Positions 5,480 to 12,029 of a stretch of DNA of 12,950 nucleotides are shown here, piece after piece; positions within the stretch are counted from its first letter, which is position 1; every line of letters begins with the position of its first letter. Below the pieces are notes generated by a model, which did no database searches, had not been told where the DNA came from, and saw nothing but the letters and a program-made list of their open reading frames with translations. Position numbers and translations under genes: made by a program. This DNA comes from Peptococcaceae bacterium (lineage in GTDB: Bacteria; Bacillota; DSM-12270; Thermacetogeniales; Thermacetogeniaceae): assembly GCA_003160265.1 (NCBI GenBank), contig PLQY01000015.1, forward strand, positions 436-13,385. The letters are read 5' to 3'.

Positions 5480-5593
5480 CTCGTGCCGGCGAAACTTTTC
5501 AAAACAGCCGAAGCATTGGCCGCTCCTTTCTGGTCAGGATAAACTTAAAACGCAGCAATTCAGGCATGTCCATCATTCTTTCCTGTCAACCAC

Positions 5594-7615
5594 TCAGCTT
5601 TGCCACCAAGCGCTTTTTTCACCAACCCCTCTTCCGCCGTTTTCCGGTAGTTCCGGCTGCTCCTCGAGGTCCGGGGGAACATCCATCCCCGGCCCTTCGG
5701 GGAGATCAACTTGCTCCTCGTTCTGCAAGCCGTCCACATCTATATCCAGCTGCTCCGGAGTTATTTCCCGCCGTGGCTGATCCATGCCGGAGGCGGACAA
5801 TTCCTCGGCCTCGGGAAACTCCAGGTAATCCACCGTCCGGAGCCTGACCGGCGGCGTGCCGTCCGGCAGGAACGCCAGGCTGGTTCTGGCGCGGGTGTTC
5901 ACGACCTCGCTCAGCATCATCAGCTCCCTTCCGGCGCTGCTCCTGGTCACCCGGTGGTCCCCCTCGCCGGGGCCGTAGCTATCACTCTCGGTGGCCACGG
6001 TAGCCCGGCCAATCAGCCGGGAGACGTAGTCCGCAGTGTGGTTGTCCTTCACGCCCAGGACCAGCTTCGTGTCGCAGCAGGAGAGGATCTCCTCCCAGGT
6101 TCTCCCGTACTTGCGCTCCAGTTGCGGCAGACCCTGGATGATCACGTGGCACTCGATGCCCCGGCTGCGCACCGTGGCGATCTTCTTCTCAAACTCCGGG
6201 ATGACCACAATATTGGCAAATTCGTCCAATAATGCCCTGACGGGCACCGGAAGGCGGTTCGTGCTGTCCGAGTCCGCCAGAGCCACCAGGCGGACGAAGA
6301 GAAAGGTGAAGAAGAGCGACGCCAGGAAATTGAACGCCCCATGCGTGTCGGGGGTGATCACGAAGTAGGCGCAGGGGTTCTTGCCCGGCAGGGCCAGGTC
6401 TATTTCCGTGGAGTCCGTGATCCGCCGTACTTGTTCTTGCTGGAAGGTCTGGAGCCGGGTGCCGAGGCCGATCACGATGTTGCCCCACATGTTCTCGCCG
6501 GCCATCTTGGAGATCATGTACGGGCCGTAAGCCGGATGCGTTTTGGGCAGTATGGTGAACCGGCTGTCCAGCGCCAGCCTGTCGCCCAGAGCCACCAGAT
6601 CGTAAACCTGCCCTACCGTGCCCGGGCATCTCCGGCCATCCGCCTCGTAGCAGACATACAAGACCAGCGCCTTGAGCAGGTTCTGCTCGGCTCGGTTCCA
6701 GAAACTGTCGCTGTTTTTCTGAGCGCCGTTATCCGTGGTGGAGATCACCACCTCGGAGAACACGTCGGCATCCAGCGGTTCGCTGATCTCGTTCAGGGGG
6801 TTCCATTGGTTGGATTCCAGCATCTGCACCAGGTCGAGCTTTCTGACTATATATCCCTTGGAGCGCAGCCACCGGGCCATGCTCCTGTAGATCTCCCCTT
6901 TCGGATCGGTCACGAGAACGCTGATGCCCTCCCGCACGGCGGTCATGATGTTGGGGCGCACATAGGCCCGGCTCTTGCCGCTGCCGGGCGTTCCGACCAC
7001 CAGCACGTGCTTGTTCATCCAGACCTTGAGCGTCGGCGGGATGCGCACGCTCTTCCGATCTATCATCGCCCCGAGGACGATGCCCGGCCCATGGCCAAAC
7101 TCGCACACCCGCGCCAGGTCGGCCTTCTCCGCCCAGCGGGCGGGGCCGTGGGTGTCTTTCTTTGCGCCGGCCTGGTCCGCGAAGTAAAGCTGCCAGACCA
7201 GGAAGATCAGCGTGCCGCCCAGGGCGTTGAGGACGAGGAATACGTTCCGCACGAAGGAATACTGCAGGCCTTTAAAGTTGGTTGCCCATGCCCGCAGGAC
7301 AGATAGGGGATGGGCCAGGTAGTACCGCGGCGCTACCGCCCGGAAGGCCGCCGCCTTCTTGAAGAGGGGGTTGTACGACAAAGCCTTGGCGACCCAGGCC
7401 GCCGCGCAACCCATGGTCGCCACGTCCGCCACCAGGAACGCAGCGGCAAGAAGCGCTATGATCGCGGCCAGCCCTGGTGAGCGGCGCCTCAGCCAGATAG
7501 TCCAGGATACGGCGGCGATCAGGGCGAACGGCCAGCACCACCAGGCTAAAAGGACCGTAAAAATAACCGCCGCAGCGGTTACAAGCGGGTCTCTTTTCGC
7601 CAATTCCACGCTCAC
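5594..7615 (-). CDS. VirD4/TraG-type type IV coupling protein
   Basis: A 673-residue ATPase that, in this family, docks the relaxase-DNA complex to a type IV secretion channel at the inner membrane. The N-terminus has membrane segments near 11-42, 47-76 and 122-146. Walker A is VVGTPGSGKS at about 206-215, followed by the family signature VLVTDPKGEIYRS at about 233-245, the W-N-P-L motif near 271, and Walker B ALLDEFANIVVIPEFEKK from 461. The I-x-Q-G-L-P-Q-L segment and the C-C-D-T-K-L-V-L-G motif also fit. The C-terminal 80 residues are acidic and proline-rich, probably a flexible substrate-binding tail. The ATG lies three bases after the stop of the loader gene. No relaxase or mating-pair gene is visible, so the rest of the transfer set must lie elsewhere or be missing. 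Confidence 0.93.
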   Translation of the reverse strand: MSVELAKRDPLVTAAAVIFTVLLAWWCWPFALIAAVSWTIWLRRRSPGLAAIIALLAAAFLVADVATMGCAAAWVAKALSYNPLFKKAAAFRAVAPRYYLAHPLSVLRAWATNFKGLQYSFVRNVFLVLNALGGTLIFLVWQLYFADQAGAKKDTHGPARWAEKADLARVCEFGHGPGIVLGAMIDRKSVRIPPTLKVWMNKHVLVVGTPGSGKSRAYVRPNIMTAVREGISVLVTDPKGEIYRSMARWLRSKGYIVRKLDLVQMLESNQWNPLNEISEPLDADVFSEVVISTTDNGAQKNSDSFWNRAEQNLLKALVLYVCYEADGRRCPGTVGQVYDLVALGDRLALDSRFTILPKTHPAYGPYMISKMAGENMWGNIVIGLGTRLQTFQQEQVRRITDSTEIDLALPGKNPCAYFVITPDTHGAFNFLASLFFTFLFVRLVALADSDSTNRLPVPVRALLDEFANIVVIPEFEKKIATVRSRGIECHVIIQGLPQLERKYGRTWEEILSCCDTKLVLGVKDNHTADYVSRLIGRATVATESDSYGPGEGDHRVTRSSAGRELMMLSEVVNTRARTSLAFLPDGTPPVRLRTVDYLEFPEAEELSASGMDQPRREITPEQLDIDVDGLQNEEQVDLPEGPGMDVPPDLEEQPELPENGGRGVGEKSAWWQS

Positions 7616-7618
7616 ATC

Positions 7619-7978
7619 TCACACCCCCAGCAGCAGCTTCTGCAGTTCCTCGTTCTCCGCCCTGGCCAGATCCGCCCGGATCTCTTCTTCGGGCATCCAC
7701 ACCGGGAGCGCCATGCGCTCTATGCGCGACTTGATCTTGTCGTGATGCCGCAGTTCCTCGATCGTGCAGTTGCTGGTGAACATCGTGGTCTTGCGCTGGT
7801 TCAGGCGGTGGTCCAGCACGGCGTACATGGTCTCGTTGACCCATGACGATTCCTGCTTTTCCGTTCCGATGTCGTCCAGGATCAGCAGGTCAACCTGCCG
7901 GGCGGCATCGATCAGGTCGGAGGCGCAGATGCCGGTCTCCCTGTCGAATGTAGCTCTGATCTCGTTGAAGAAATCCAC
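7619..7978 (-). CDS. DnaC-like helicase loader, C-terminal part (after frameshift)
   Basis: The second half of a DnaC/IstB-type AAA+ ATPase. The frame begins with GTG-encoded DFFNEIRATFDRE and contains Walker B VDLLILDDIGTEK, then WVNETMYAVLDHRLNQRK and TTMFTSNCTIEELRHHDKI (sensor 1 region), and the R-I-E-R-M box, all in the right order for a DnaC-type loader. There is no ribosome binding site before the GTG. The frame continues the upstream ORF if one base is added near 7979-7985. The stop lies three bases before the coupling-protein start. It is best read as one gene with the next entry. Confidence 0.8.
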   Translation of the reverse strand: MDFFNEIRATFDRETGICASDLIDAARQVDLLILDDIGTEKQESSWVNETMYAVLDHRLNQRKTTMFTSNCTIEELRHHDKIKSRIERMALPVWMPEEEIRADLARAENEELQKLLLGV

Positions 7979-8502
7979 GTGGTGATAAACTTGGCGCTGA
8001 TGCTGTATTTCCTGATCAGGGCGTTCGCCATCGACGCCGCCAGTCTGGTCTTACCCGAGCCTTTGACTCTGCCGTATAGATACAGGCCCTTGCCCTTTGA
8101 CTGCATGACCCGGGACTGCTCCACATAGTTCACGGCGATCTTTTTGGCTGCGAAGGCCCGCTTCCGGTGTTCTGGTCTTTTATATCTGTCGATCGCAAAC
8201 GAGGCGATGGTCAGAGCGGCGAATTCTGCCGGAATGGCCGCCGAACGGAACCTCTGATCGATTTCCTGCTGCTCATGGCACTTGCAGAACCGGGCGACCT
8301 CAAAGCCGTCGATGATTCTGACGACCAGCCCCGATCCGTCGCACAGGTTGAACGGACAGTCAGACATCGCACGGGAAGTCGCCTGGCGCCTCTCCGAGGT
8401 GGTCGTAAAAGCCCTGCCGTCTCCTGAGTTCTTCAAGCCTCGCAATCTCTCCGCCAGGGCTGACAGGTCGATCAGCTTGGCAATTGGTTGGGGCTGCGCC
8501 AT
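7912..8502 (-). CDS. DnaC-like helicase loader, N-terminal part (frameshifted)
   Basis: The first half of the loader: a short N-terminal region, a cysteine cluster (CPFNLC near 49-54, CKC near 73-75) that could bind zinc, and Walker A GRVKGSGKTRLAAS at about 144-157. Coding quality ends near residue 173 (ISAKFITT), after which the frame reads 23 unrelated residues to a stop at 7912. Restoring one base at about 7979-7985 joins it to Walker B and gives roughly 294 residues, the normal size. Loaders bring the replicative helicase to the origin, and this one directly follows the initiator gene. The ATG at 8502 has AAGGGAG upstream but lies 143 nt inside the initiator gene. An alternative ATG at 8367 overlaps the initiator stop by eight bases (ATGTCTGA). 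Confidence 0.82.
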   Translation of the reverse strand: MAQPQPIAKLIDLSALAERLRGLKNSGDGRAFTTTSERRQATSRAMSDCPFNLCDGSGLVVRIIDGFEVARFCKCHEQQEIDQRFRSAAIPAEFAALTIASFAIDRYKRPEHRKRAFAAKKIAVNYVEQSRVMQSKGKGLYLYGRVKGSGKTRLAASMANALIRKYSISAKFITTWISSTRSELHSTGRPASAPPT

Positions 8503-9172
8503 CTTTTCTCGCTCCCTTCATGATGGCTCCCGGCGGTCTGCCGGGAGCGGGGTCTGTAGCACTCCTGTTGTTAAACCTGGTTTCCGGGACATTAGACAAT
8601 CGGTCATGACCCGGTTCCGGTCCTGAAGCGGAATCAGCGGCATCTTCTTGATCTTTTTCTTTTTTATTGGGTATTGTTATCTGGGTATTGTTAGGGTCAA
8701 CTGGCTTTACCAGGTGGTCAACTACGTTTACCACCCCCCTATCCTCTTTTTTACCAGGTGGTAAAGCCGCTTTACCACCTGGTAAACTGGCTTTACCACC
8801 CCCCGCTGCGCCAGGCGGTGTGCTTGCTTCATCGTCTCCGCGGGCTTCCTCCGCAGCATCCGGTGGGTCTTCAAGGTAATAGATCGTGCTGTCGTACTCG
8901 TCGTTGGTCTTCCGGACAGTGCGGCGTATCCAGCCCTGACTTTCCAGTTCCCGCACGGCCTTGATCGCCGTGGGCTTGCTGATCTTGCACCTCCTCGCAA
9001 TCGTGTTCAAGGACGGCCAGGCCTCCTGATTCTTGTTGGCGCATCTGGCGAGAAAAAGGCGAACGATAATGGCGTGCTCCGAAAGAGAGGAGTCGAAAAG
9101 GTCATTGTAATCCCAAAACCAGCCTCTTTTCCGCTTGTCAATCAGCACTTGCCGCTCTTCATGGTCAGACAT
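8360..9172 (-). CDS. winged-helix replication initiator (plasmid Rep-like)
   Basis: A 270-residue protein. Residues about 17-100 form a DnaD/HTH_36-like winged helix: WFWDYNDLFDSSLSEHAIIV, then EAWPSLNTIARRCKISKPTA, IKAVRELESQGWIRR and a D-S-T-I-Y-Y-L wing. Residues 105-230 are low complexity, including GGKASLPGGKAALPPGKK, the translation of an iteron-like DNA array (8705-8804). The C-terminal 40 residues are a charged helix. In RepA_N-type Gram-positive plasmids the initiator has an N-terminal winged helix and the origin lies inside its own gene; this layout matches that logic, though I cannot assign it to that family. The ATG at 9172 overlaps the EAL gene stop by eight bases, so it is translationally coupled. 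The next gene is the helicase loader. Confidence 0.78.
   Translation of the reverse strand: MSDHEERQVLIDKRKRGWFWDYNDLFDSSLSEHAIIVRLFLARCANKNQEAWPSLNTIARRCKISKPTAIKAVRELESQGWIRRTVRKTNDEYDSTIYYLEDPPDAAEEARGDDEASTPPGAAGGGKASLPGGKAALPPGKKEDRGVVNVVDHLVKPVDPNNTQITIPNKKEKDQEDAADSASGPEPGHDRLSNVPETRFNNRSATDPAPGRPPGAIMKGARKDGAAPTNCQADRPVSPGGEIARLEELRRRQGFYDHLGEAPGDFPCDV
8705..8804. repeat. iteron-like array inside the initiator gene, candidate replication origin
   Basis: Five copies of a unit beginning TTTACCA start at 8706, 8727, 8750, 8771 and 8792, with steps of 21, 23, 21 and 21 bases, about two helical turns. Copies 3 and 4, TTTACCAGGTGGTAAA and TTTACCACCTGGTAAA, are exact reverse complements five bases apart. 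Copies 2 and 5 share TTTACCACCCCCC. The array encodes the low-complexity linker of the initiator. Regular two-turn spacing of related sites in a rep gene is typical of plasmid origins bound by their own initiator. Confidence 0.7.
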
Positions 9173-9845
9173 GTTCCGCCACGCACCTTTCCATCTCCAT
9201 CGGCCTGCCAAGCAGGAAACCCTGGCCGTAGATAACACCAAGATCGATCAGGGCAGACAACTCCTCCTGCCGCTCTATGCCCTCGGCGATGACCGCAGCC
9301 CCCAGATCCCCGGCCAACTGCAGAAGGCGATGTATCGTATGCAGCCGGTTGGGGTGGCGATCGCACTCCGCCACGAGGTAGCGGTCGATTTTGATATAGT
9401 CGGGCGCCAGTTCCGCTATCAGCCGGAGCCGGTCATTCCCGCTGGATACGTCGTCCACCGCCAGCTTGAAACCGGAAGCGCGCACGGCCTCGATGGCCTG
9501 CATGAAACGTGGGAACACACTGTTCAGCGCCGACATCTCGACGATCTCGACGCATACCTCTTCCGTGGTGCGTCTGCCGGCGTATTTGGTGATCCTGATG
9601 TCCTGACTCACCAGCCAGACCAATGTTTCCGGGAGGATATTCACAAAGGCGATGCCGGGTGGCGCCCCGGCCACGGCCATGGCAAACGAGGCCGCATCCA
9701 CTTCCCGGAGTATTCCGCAACCGGCGGCCGCCGCCAATACTTTCGCCGGCCCCTCGTTCCCCGGTCCCCGGAGCAGGGCCTCGTGGCCGATTATTTGCTT
9801 GGCGCCCAGGTTATAGACTGGCTGATACAAGTGCCTGATCCGCAT
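9165..9845 (-). CDS. stand-alone EAL-domain c-di-GMP phosphodiesterase
   Basis: A 226-residue protein consisting of one EAL domain, the enzyme that hydrolyses the second messenger c-di-GMP. Most catalytic motifs are present: the signature HEALLRG at 21-27, N69 in FVNILPETL, E100 and E103 in VEIVEMS, the aspartate pair at 131-132, K152 in PDYIKIDR, VIAEGIERQEEL from 185, and YGQGFLLGRP at 206-215. The usual D-D-F-G-T-G loop reads D-D-V-S-S-G, a change in the loop that affects dimerisation and activity, so catalysis is likely but not assured. There is no sensor domain, GGDEF domain or membrane segment. The ATG has AAAGGAGA seven bases upstream. It sits between the partition and replication genes, an unexpected place for signalling. 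Confidence 0.9.
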   Translation of the reverse strand: MRIRHLYQPVYNLGAKQIIGHEALLRGPGNEGPAKVLAAAAGCGILREVDAASFAMAVAGAPPGIAFVNILPETLVWLVSQDIRITKYAGRRTTEEVCVEIVEMSALNSVFPRFMQAIEAVRASGFKLAVDDVSSGNDRLRLIAELAPDYIKIDRYLVAECDRHPNRLHTIHRLLQLAGDLGAAVIAEGIERQEELSALIDLGVIYGQGFLLGRPMEMERCVAEHV

Positions 9846-10179
9846 GGCGAATCTCCTTTCGTCCGGTTGCAGCGACAGTCCGGACCGCCGCTGCTTTGCC
9901 GTGAATCAGAACATGGACAACAGAGCAGATCAGGTCGGACAGGTGGATCGTGACGCGGTAGCCCGCAACGGTGCGCACCAGCGCGAAAGCGGGGTAGATA
10001 GTCTCCACCTGGCCGGTGAAGCTCCGGGGATAGATACCGGTGTCTTTGGATTTCACGGTTATTTTGACACCAGCGACGATGCCATAGGAGTCAGCGAAAT
10101 AAACCTCAACTGTATTTTTTGGATCCCCCTTTGGACCGTTCAAAATACGCAAAGCAATCACCTCGTATTTCATGCTCAT
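9811..10179 (-). CDS. small hypothetical protein, distantly Veg-like
   Basis: A protein of about 122 residues. The segment GQVETIYPAFALVRTVAGYR followed by V-T-I-H-L-S-D-L-I-C resembles the closing strands of the Firmicute Veg protein family (G-x-x-x-x-T-Y-P-x-V-F-V-V then Y-S-Y-x-D-L-L-T), an SH3-like small fold. The similarity is faint and from memory. It ends 35 bases inside the EAL gene, so the two are coupled. The start is uncertain: ATGs at 10179 and 10173 lack a ribosome binding site and sit directly after a strong hairpin, while a GTG at 10251 would place the hairpin inside the coding sequence. Confidence 0.5.
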   Translation of the reverse strand: MSMKYEVIALRILNGPKGDPKNTVEVYFADSYGIVAGVKITVKSKDTGIYPRSFTGQVETIYPAFALVRTVAGYRVTIHLSDLICSVVHVLIHGKAAAVRTVAATGRKEIRHADQALVSASL

Positions 10180-10183
10180 AAAC

Positions 10184-10222
10184 AAAGCGCCAGACACCCT
10201 GAATGATGATGTCCGGCGCTTT
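10184..10222 (-). terminator. hairpin between the parR-like and Veg-like genes, terminator or start-site control
   Basis: Thirteen-base arms, AAAGCGCCGGACA and TGTCTGGCGCTTT, pair with one mismatch around a 13-base loop; on the minus strand the second arm runs into a T-rich GTTTATG. It would act as an intrinsic attenuator in mid-operon. It ends four bases before the ATG at 10179, so it could also control translation. The A-rich outer arm makes it partly bidirectional. Confidence 0.55.
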
Positions 10223-10267
10223 GAACCAATAATTTTCTGCTTCCCTTGCACCGCCTTACTTTGCTAT

Positions 10268-10528
10268 TTAAAGATCCGCTATCGTATTGAGAATGTCGGC
10301 AACAAAATTGCCTGGCTCTTTTGGCGCTTCCTTTGTCGCTCTGGCTGCCCAGGGTTCTCCAAGGCGGTCATGCCGCATCATTTCCTCGACCCGGTCGAAT
10401 CTCTTGTTTATCAGTAAGGCCGTGTCCAGCGCCTGCCGAATATAGGCGGTCCGCTCTCTTGCTGATACGGTGAAAATCCAGTGATCAGCCGGTAAGCGAA
10501 TCTCCAGCCGTTTCAAGGGCTTAGACAT
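10268..10528 (-). CDS. parR: ParR-like ribbon-helix-helix partition protein
   Basis: An 86-residue protein with an N-terminal ribbon-helix-helix pattern: a basic start MSKPLKRLEIRLPADH for the DNA-binding strand, then ERTAYIRQALDTALLI for the helices. The C-terminal half is variable and ends D-I-L-N-T-I-A-D-L, like the short hydrophobic tails by which ParR adaptors contact ParM filaments. In type II partition, ParR binds the centromere and ParM pushes the copies apart. It lies directly after the ParM-like gene, which is the standard order. The ATG at 10528 follows AAAGGTGG by about eight bases; two GTGs upstream in frame lie within that site. The name rests on position and fold pattern, as ParR sequences are poorly conserved. 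Confidence 0.7.
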   Translation of the reverse strand: MSKPLKRLEIRLPADHWIFTVSARERTAYIRQALDTALLINKRFDRVEEMMRHDRLGEPWAARATKEAPKEPGNFVADILNTIADL

Positions 10529-10545
10529 GTTTTCCACCACCTTTC

Positions 10546-10592
10546 GCCGGTATGAAGACGGAAAAATCGTTCAAACCCGAAACCATACCGGC
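10546..10592. repeat. inverted repeat between parM-like and parR-like genes
   Basis: GCCGGTATG (10546-10554) and CATACCGGC (10584-10592) form perfect 9-bp arms separated by 29 bases. They are upstream of the parR-like ribosome binding site. The same CCGGTAT core forms a hairpin in the structured RNA (2552-2574). It may be an operator, a hairpin setting ParR level, or a partition site. Confidence 0.5.
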
Positions 10593-10636
10593 AAATGGAC
10601 ACGAATAATGCGCTCAAATGCATACAGCGCAAGGTA

Positions 10637-10834
10637 TCAGGCTTGCCGGGATTTACGCGACCTGCAGGCGTTCAAGAAACCGATGGCATTGGCATAAACG
10701 GGGTTTTCGACGATGACGAAGTGTGGAAACACCAATCTGACGTCGCCATTTGTCCGCATAGTCATGCGGCGCAGTTCGTCTCCCATGATCAGCGCCCCGC
10801 CGCCGCCTGCGATGGTCGAAGTGATATAGGTCAT
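10637..10834 (-). CDS. parM: ParM-like actin homologue, C-terminal part
   Basis: A 65-residue ORF holding the last part of an actin-like ATPase: MTYITSTIAGGGGALIMGDE is the adenosine motif (hydrophobic stretch then G-G-G-G), and PVYANAIGFLNA is the ParM family's closing P-x-x-A-N-A-x-G motif. Its ATG overlaps the preceding stop as ATGA, with AAGGAG just upstream, so it could be translated by reinitiation. An actin fold split at this point would separate subdomain pieces of the nucleotide pocket, so a single polypeptide is expected. It is best read with the next entry as one gene with a frameshift. Confidence 0.8.
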   Translation of the reverse strand: MTYITSTIAGGGGALIMGDELRRMTMRTNGDVRLVFPHFVIVENPVYANAIGFLNACRSRKSRQA

Positions 10835-11697
10835 CCTCTCCTTGAGAATAGACGCAACTGGTTTACGATTTCATCGGCAACCACCTTTGCCGCCTGCACA
10901 ATCGCCTCTGACAGGTCGATCAGCTTCCCGCCGGAGTAAATCTGCCGGTGACGCCAGGTATCGGCCATCATGTATGACGGCAGGGGCTTTCCCGTCAACT
11001 CCAGGTAGACGTCGGCCATACGCTGCTGGACGAGTGACACACCTTTTTCTATCGTCCCGTAGCAGTCAGGCACCAATTGGGGGCTCTCGCCGGCACGGAA
11101 TTCGAAGAGTAGAAAGTTGATGGTGTAGCTGCCCAGATCCAGCACCAGGACATAGTTTACAGGCAGATCCGTTACCAGAAATATGGATGGGTCGGTTGAC
11201 ATCATGATACCGGCGCCCTGGGGTCGCACATCGACGTTTCGAAGCACGATGCACTTTTCTGCGCCACCATCCACGGAGATCCAGGCCGGTCTCCTTTCCA
11301 GTCGTTGCTTGATCGCGCCTCGTTGATGCCTGAGATAGTCAATCGGCAGACCCAGCACGACATCTACTTCATCATGATCGGCAGGGTATTTGCTGCCGGC
11401 GCAGAGCAGGTACGCTGCGGTGAACAGCAGCAAATCATGGGTGATGTCGGGCTTTTCCACCTGTCCCATCATCCCTTTTGCCGAGCCGGTCCGCAGCGCC
11501 GCCCCTCCCACTAACTTTTCAACCTGGCTGCCATTGAACGTCAGCTGTACCAGATGTTCCGCTTTTCCCTTAAAAAGGTCATCACCCTTGCTGTCCGGAA
11601 TATCAGCCTCAAACGACGCCAACTGGACCAGCGGAACATCGGCCGCGGCCGCTTTTGTTCCAGAGTAACCAATGTCAATGCCAAATTCCCAAACCAT
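10831..11697 (-). CDS. parM: ParM-like actin homologue, N-terminal part (frameshifted)
   Basis: A 288-residue ORF encoding most of a ParM/actin-like ATPase, the filament-forming motor of type II partition. Phosphate-1 is FGIDIGYSGTKAAA at residues 5-18, the VDVVLGLPIDYLRHQ block lies in the middle, and phosphate-2 is VLVLDLGSYTINFLLFE. It ends E-I-V-N-Q-L-R-L-F-S-R-R-G at a TGA that overlaps the next ATG. The downstream frame supplies the missing adenosine motif, so one base appears lost near 10834-10845. Adding it would read K-E-R-M-T-Y-I across the junction and give about 354 residues, normal for the family. The ATG has GGGAGG eight bases upstream. The gene opens the par-rep-tra operon. Confidence 0.87.
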   Translation of the reverse strand: MVWEFGIDIGYSGTKAAAADVPLVQLASFEADIPDSKGDDLFKGKAEHLVQLTFNGSQVEKLVGGAALRTGSAKGMMGQVEKPDITHDLLLFTAAYLLCAGSKYPADHDEVDVVLGLPIDYLRHQRGAIKQRLERRPAWISVDGGAEKCIVLRNVDVRPQGAGIMMSTDPSIFLVTDLPVNYVLVLDLGSYTINFLLFEFRAGESPQLVPDCYGTIEKGVSLVQQRMADVYLELTGKPLPSYMMADTWRHRQIYSGGKLIDLSEAIVQAAKVVADEIVNQLRLFSRRG

Positions 11698-12029
11698 TAA
11701 CTTCGCCTCCCAAAATTCCTTTTAATAATTCACAAACAGATCTCCATCAGGCGTAAAGCACAGGGCAGCGTTTAGAAGTCTTGCCGCTGTCAGCATCAGC
11801 GCATCGCGACCGGCTTAACGGCGCTTCACATCAACAGACATCATAAATCCACATCCCTTCGATCGAATTGAAATAAAAACCTGACCCTCGTTTACGAGAA
11901 TCAGGTTCTCTTTCCCAGATCATCAAGGAGATGCCGATCGGACGCTGGCCAGCCTGTTTCGGTGGGCTCATGCCCGCCTACCCCCTCTCCTATCCTTCTG
12001 GCGCTTCTGGCGCCTGATCAACGATCGCC
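11698..12029. other. intergenic region upstream of parM, possible promoter and centromere
   Basis: This stretch of about 330 bp has no gene. It contains the terminator of the upstream gene (11873-11907), then a weak promoter-like pair reading toward parM: TATGAT (11840-11845), with a poor -35 (TTCGAT, 11862-11867) that overlaps a TTCGATCGAA palindrome. In type II systems the centromere usually lies just upstream of parM and consists of direct repeats. I see only scattered CATCA words near 11829-11852 and no clean array. Near 12000-12016 there is a small tandem, GCGCCAGAA twice on the minus strand. Confidence 0.4.
11873..11907 (-). terminator. intrinsic terminator downstream of the 12.0-12.5 kb gene
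   Basis: On the minus strand AACCTGA pairs with TCAGGTT and, inside two mismatches, CTCG pairs with CGAG around a TAAA loop. The hairpin runs into TTTTTATTT. It lies about 120 bp past the stop of the hypothetical gene and ahead of parM, separating the two units. Confidence 0.75.

Noticed and set aside
6341..7306. A 321-codon plus-strand ORF opposite the coupling protein
   Set aside because: It is an antisense shadow of a gene with clear Walker motifs.
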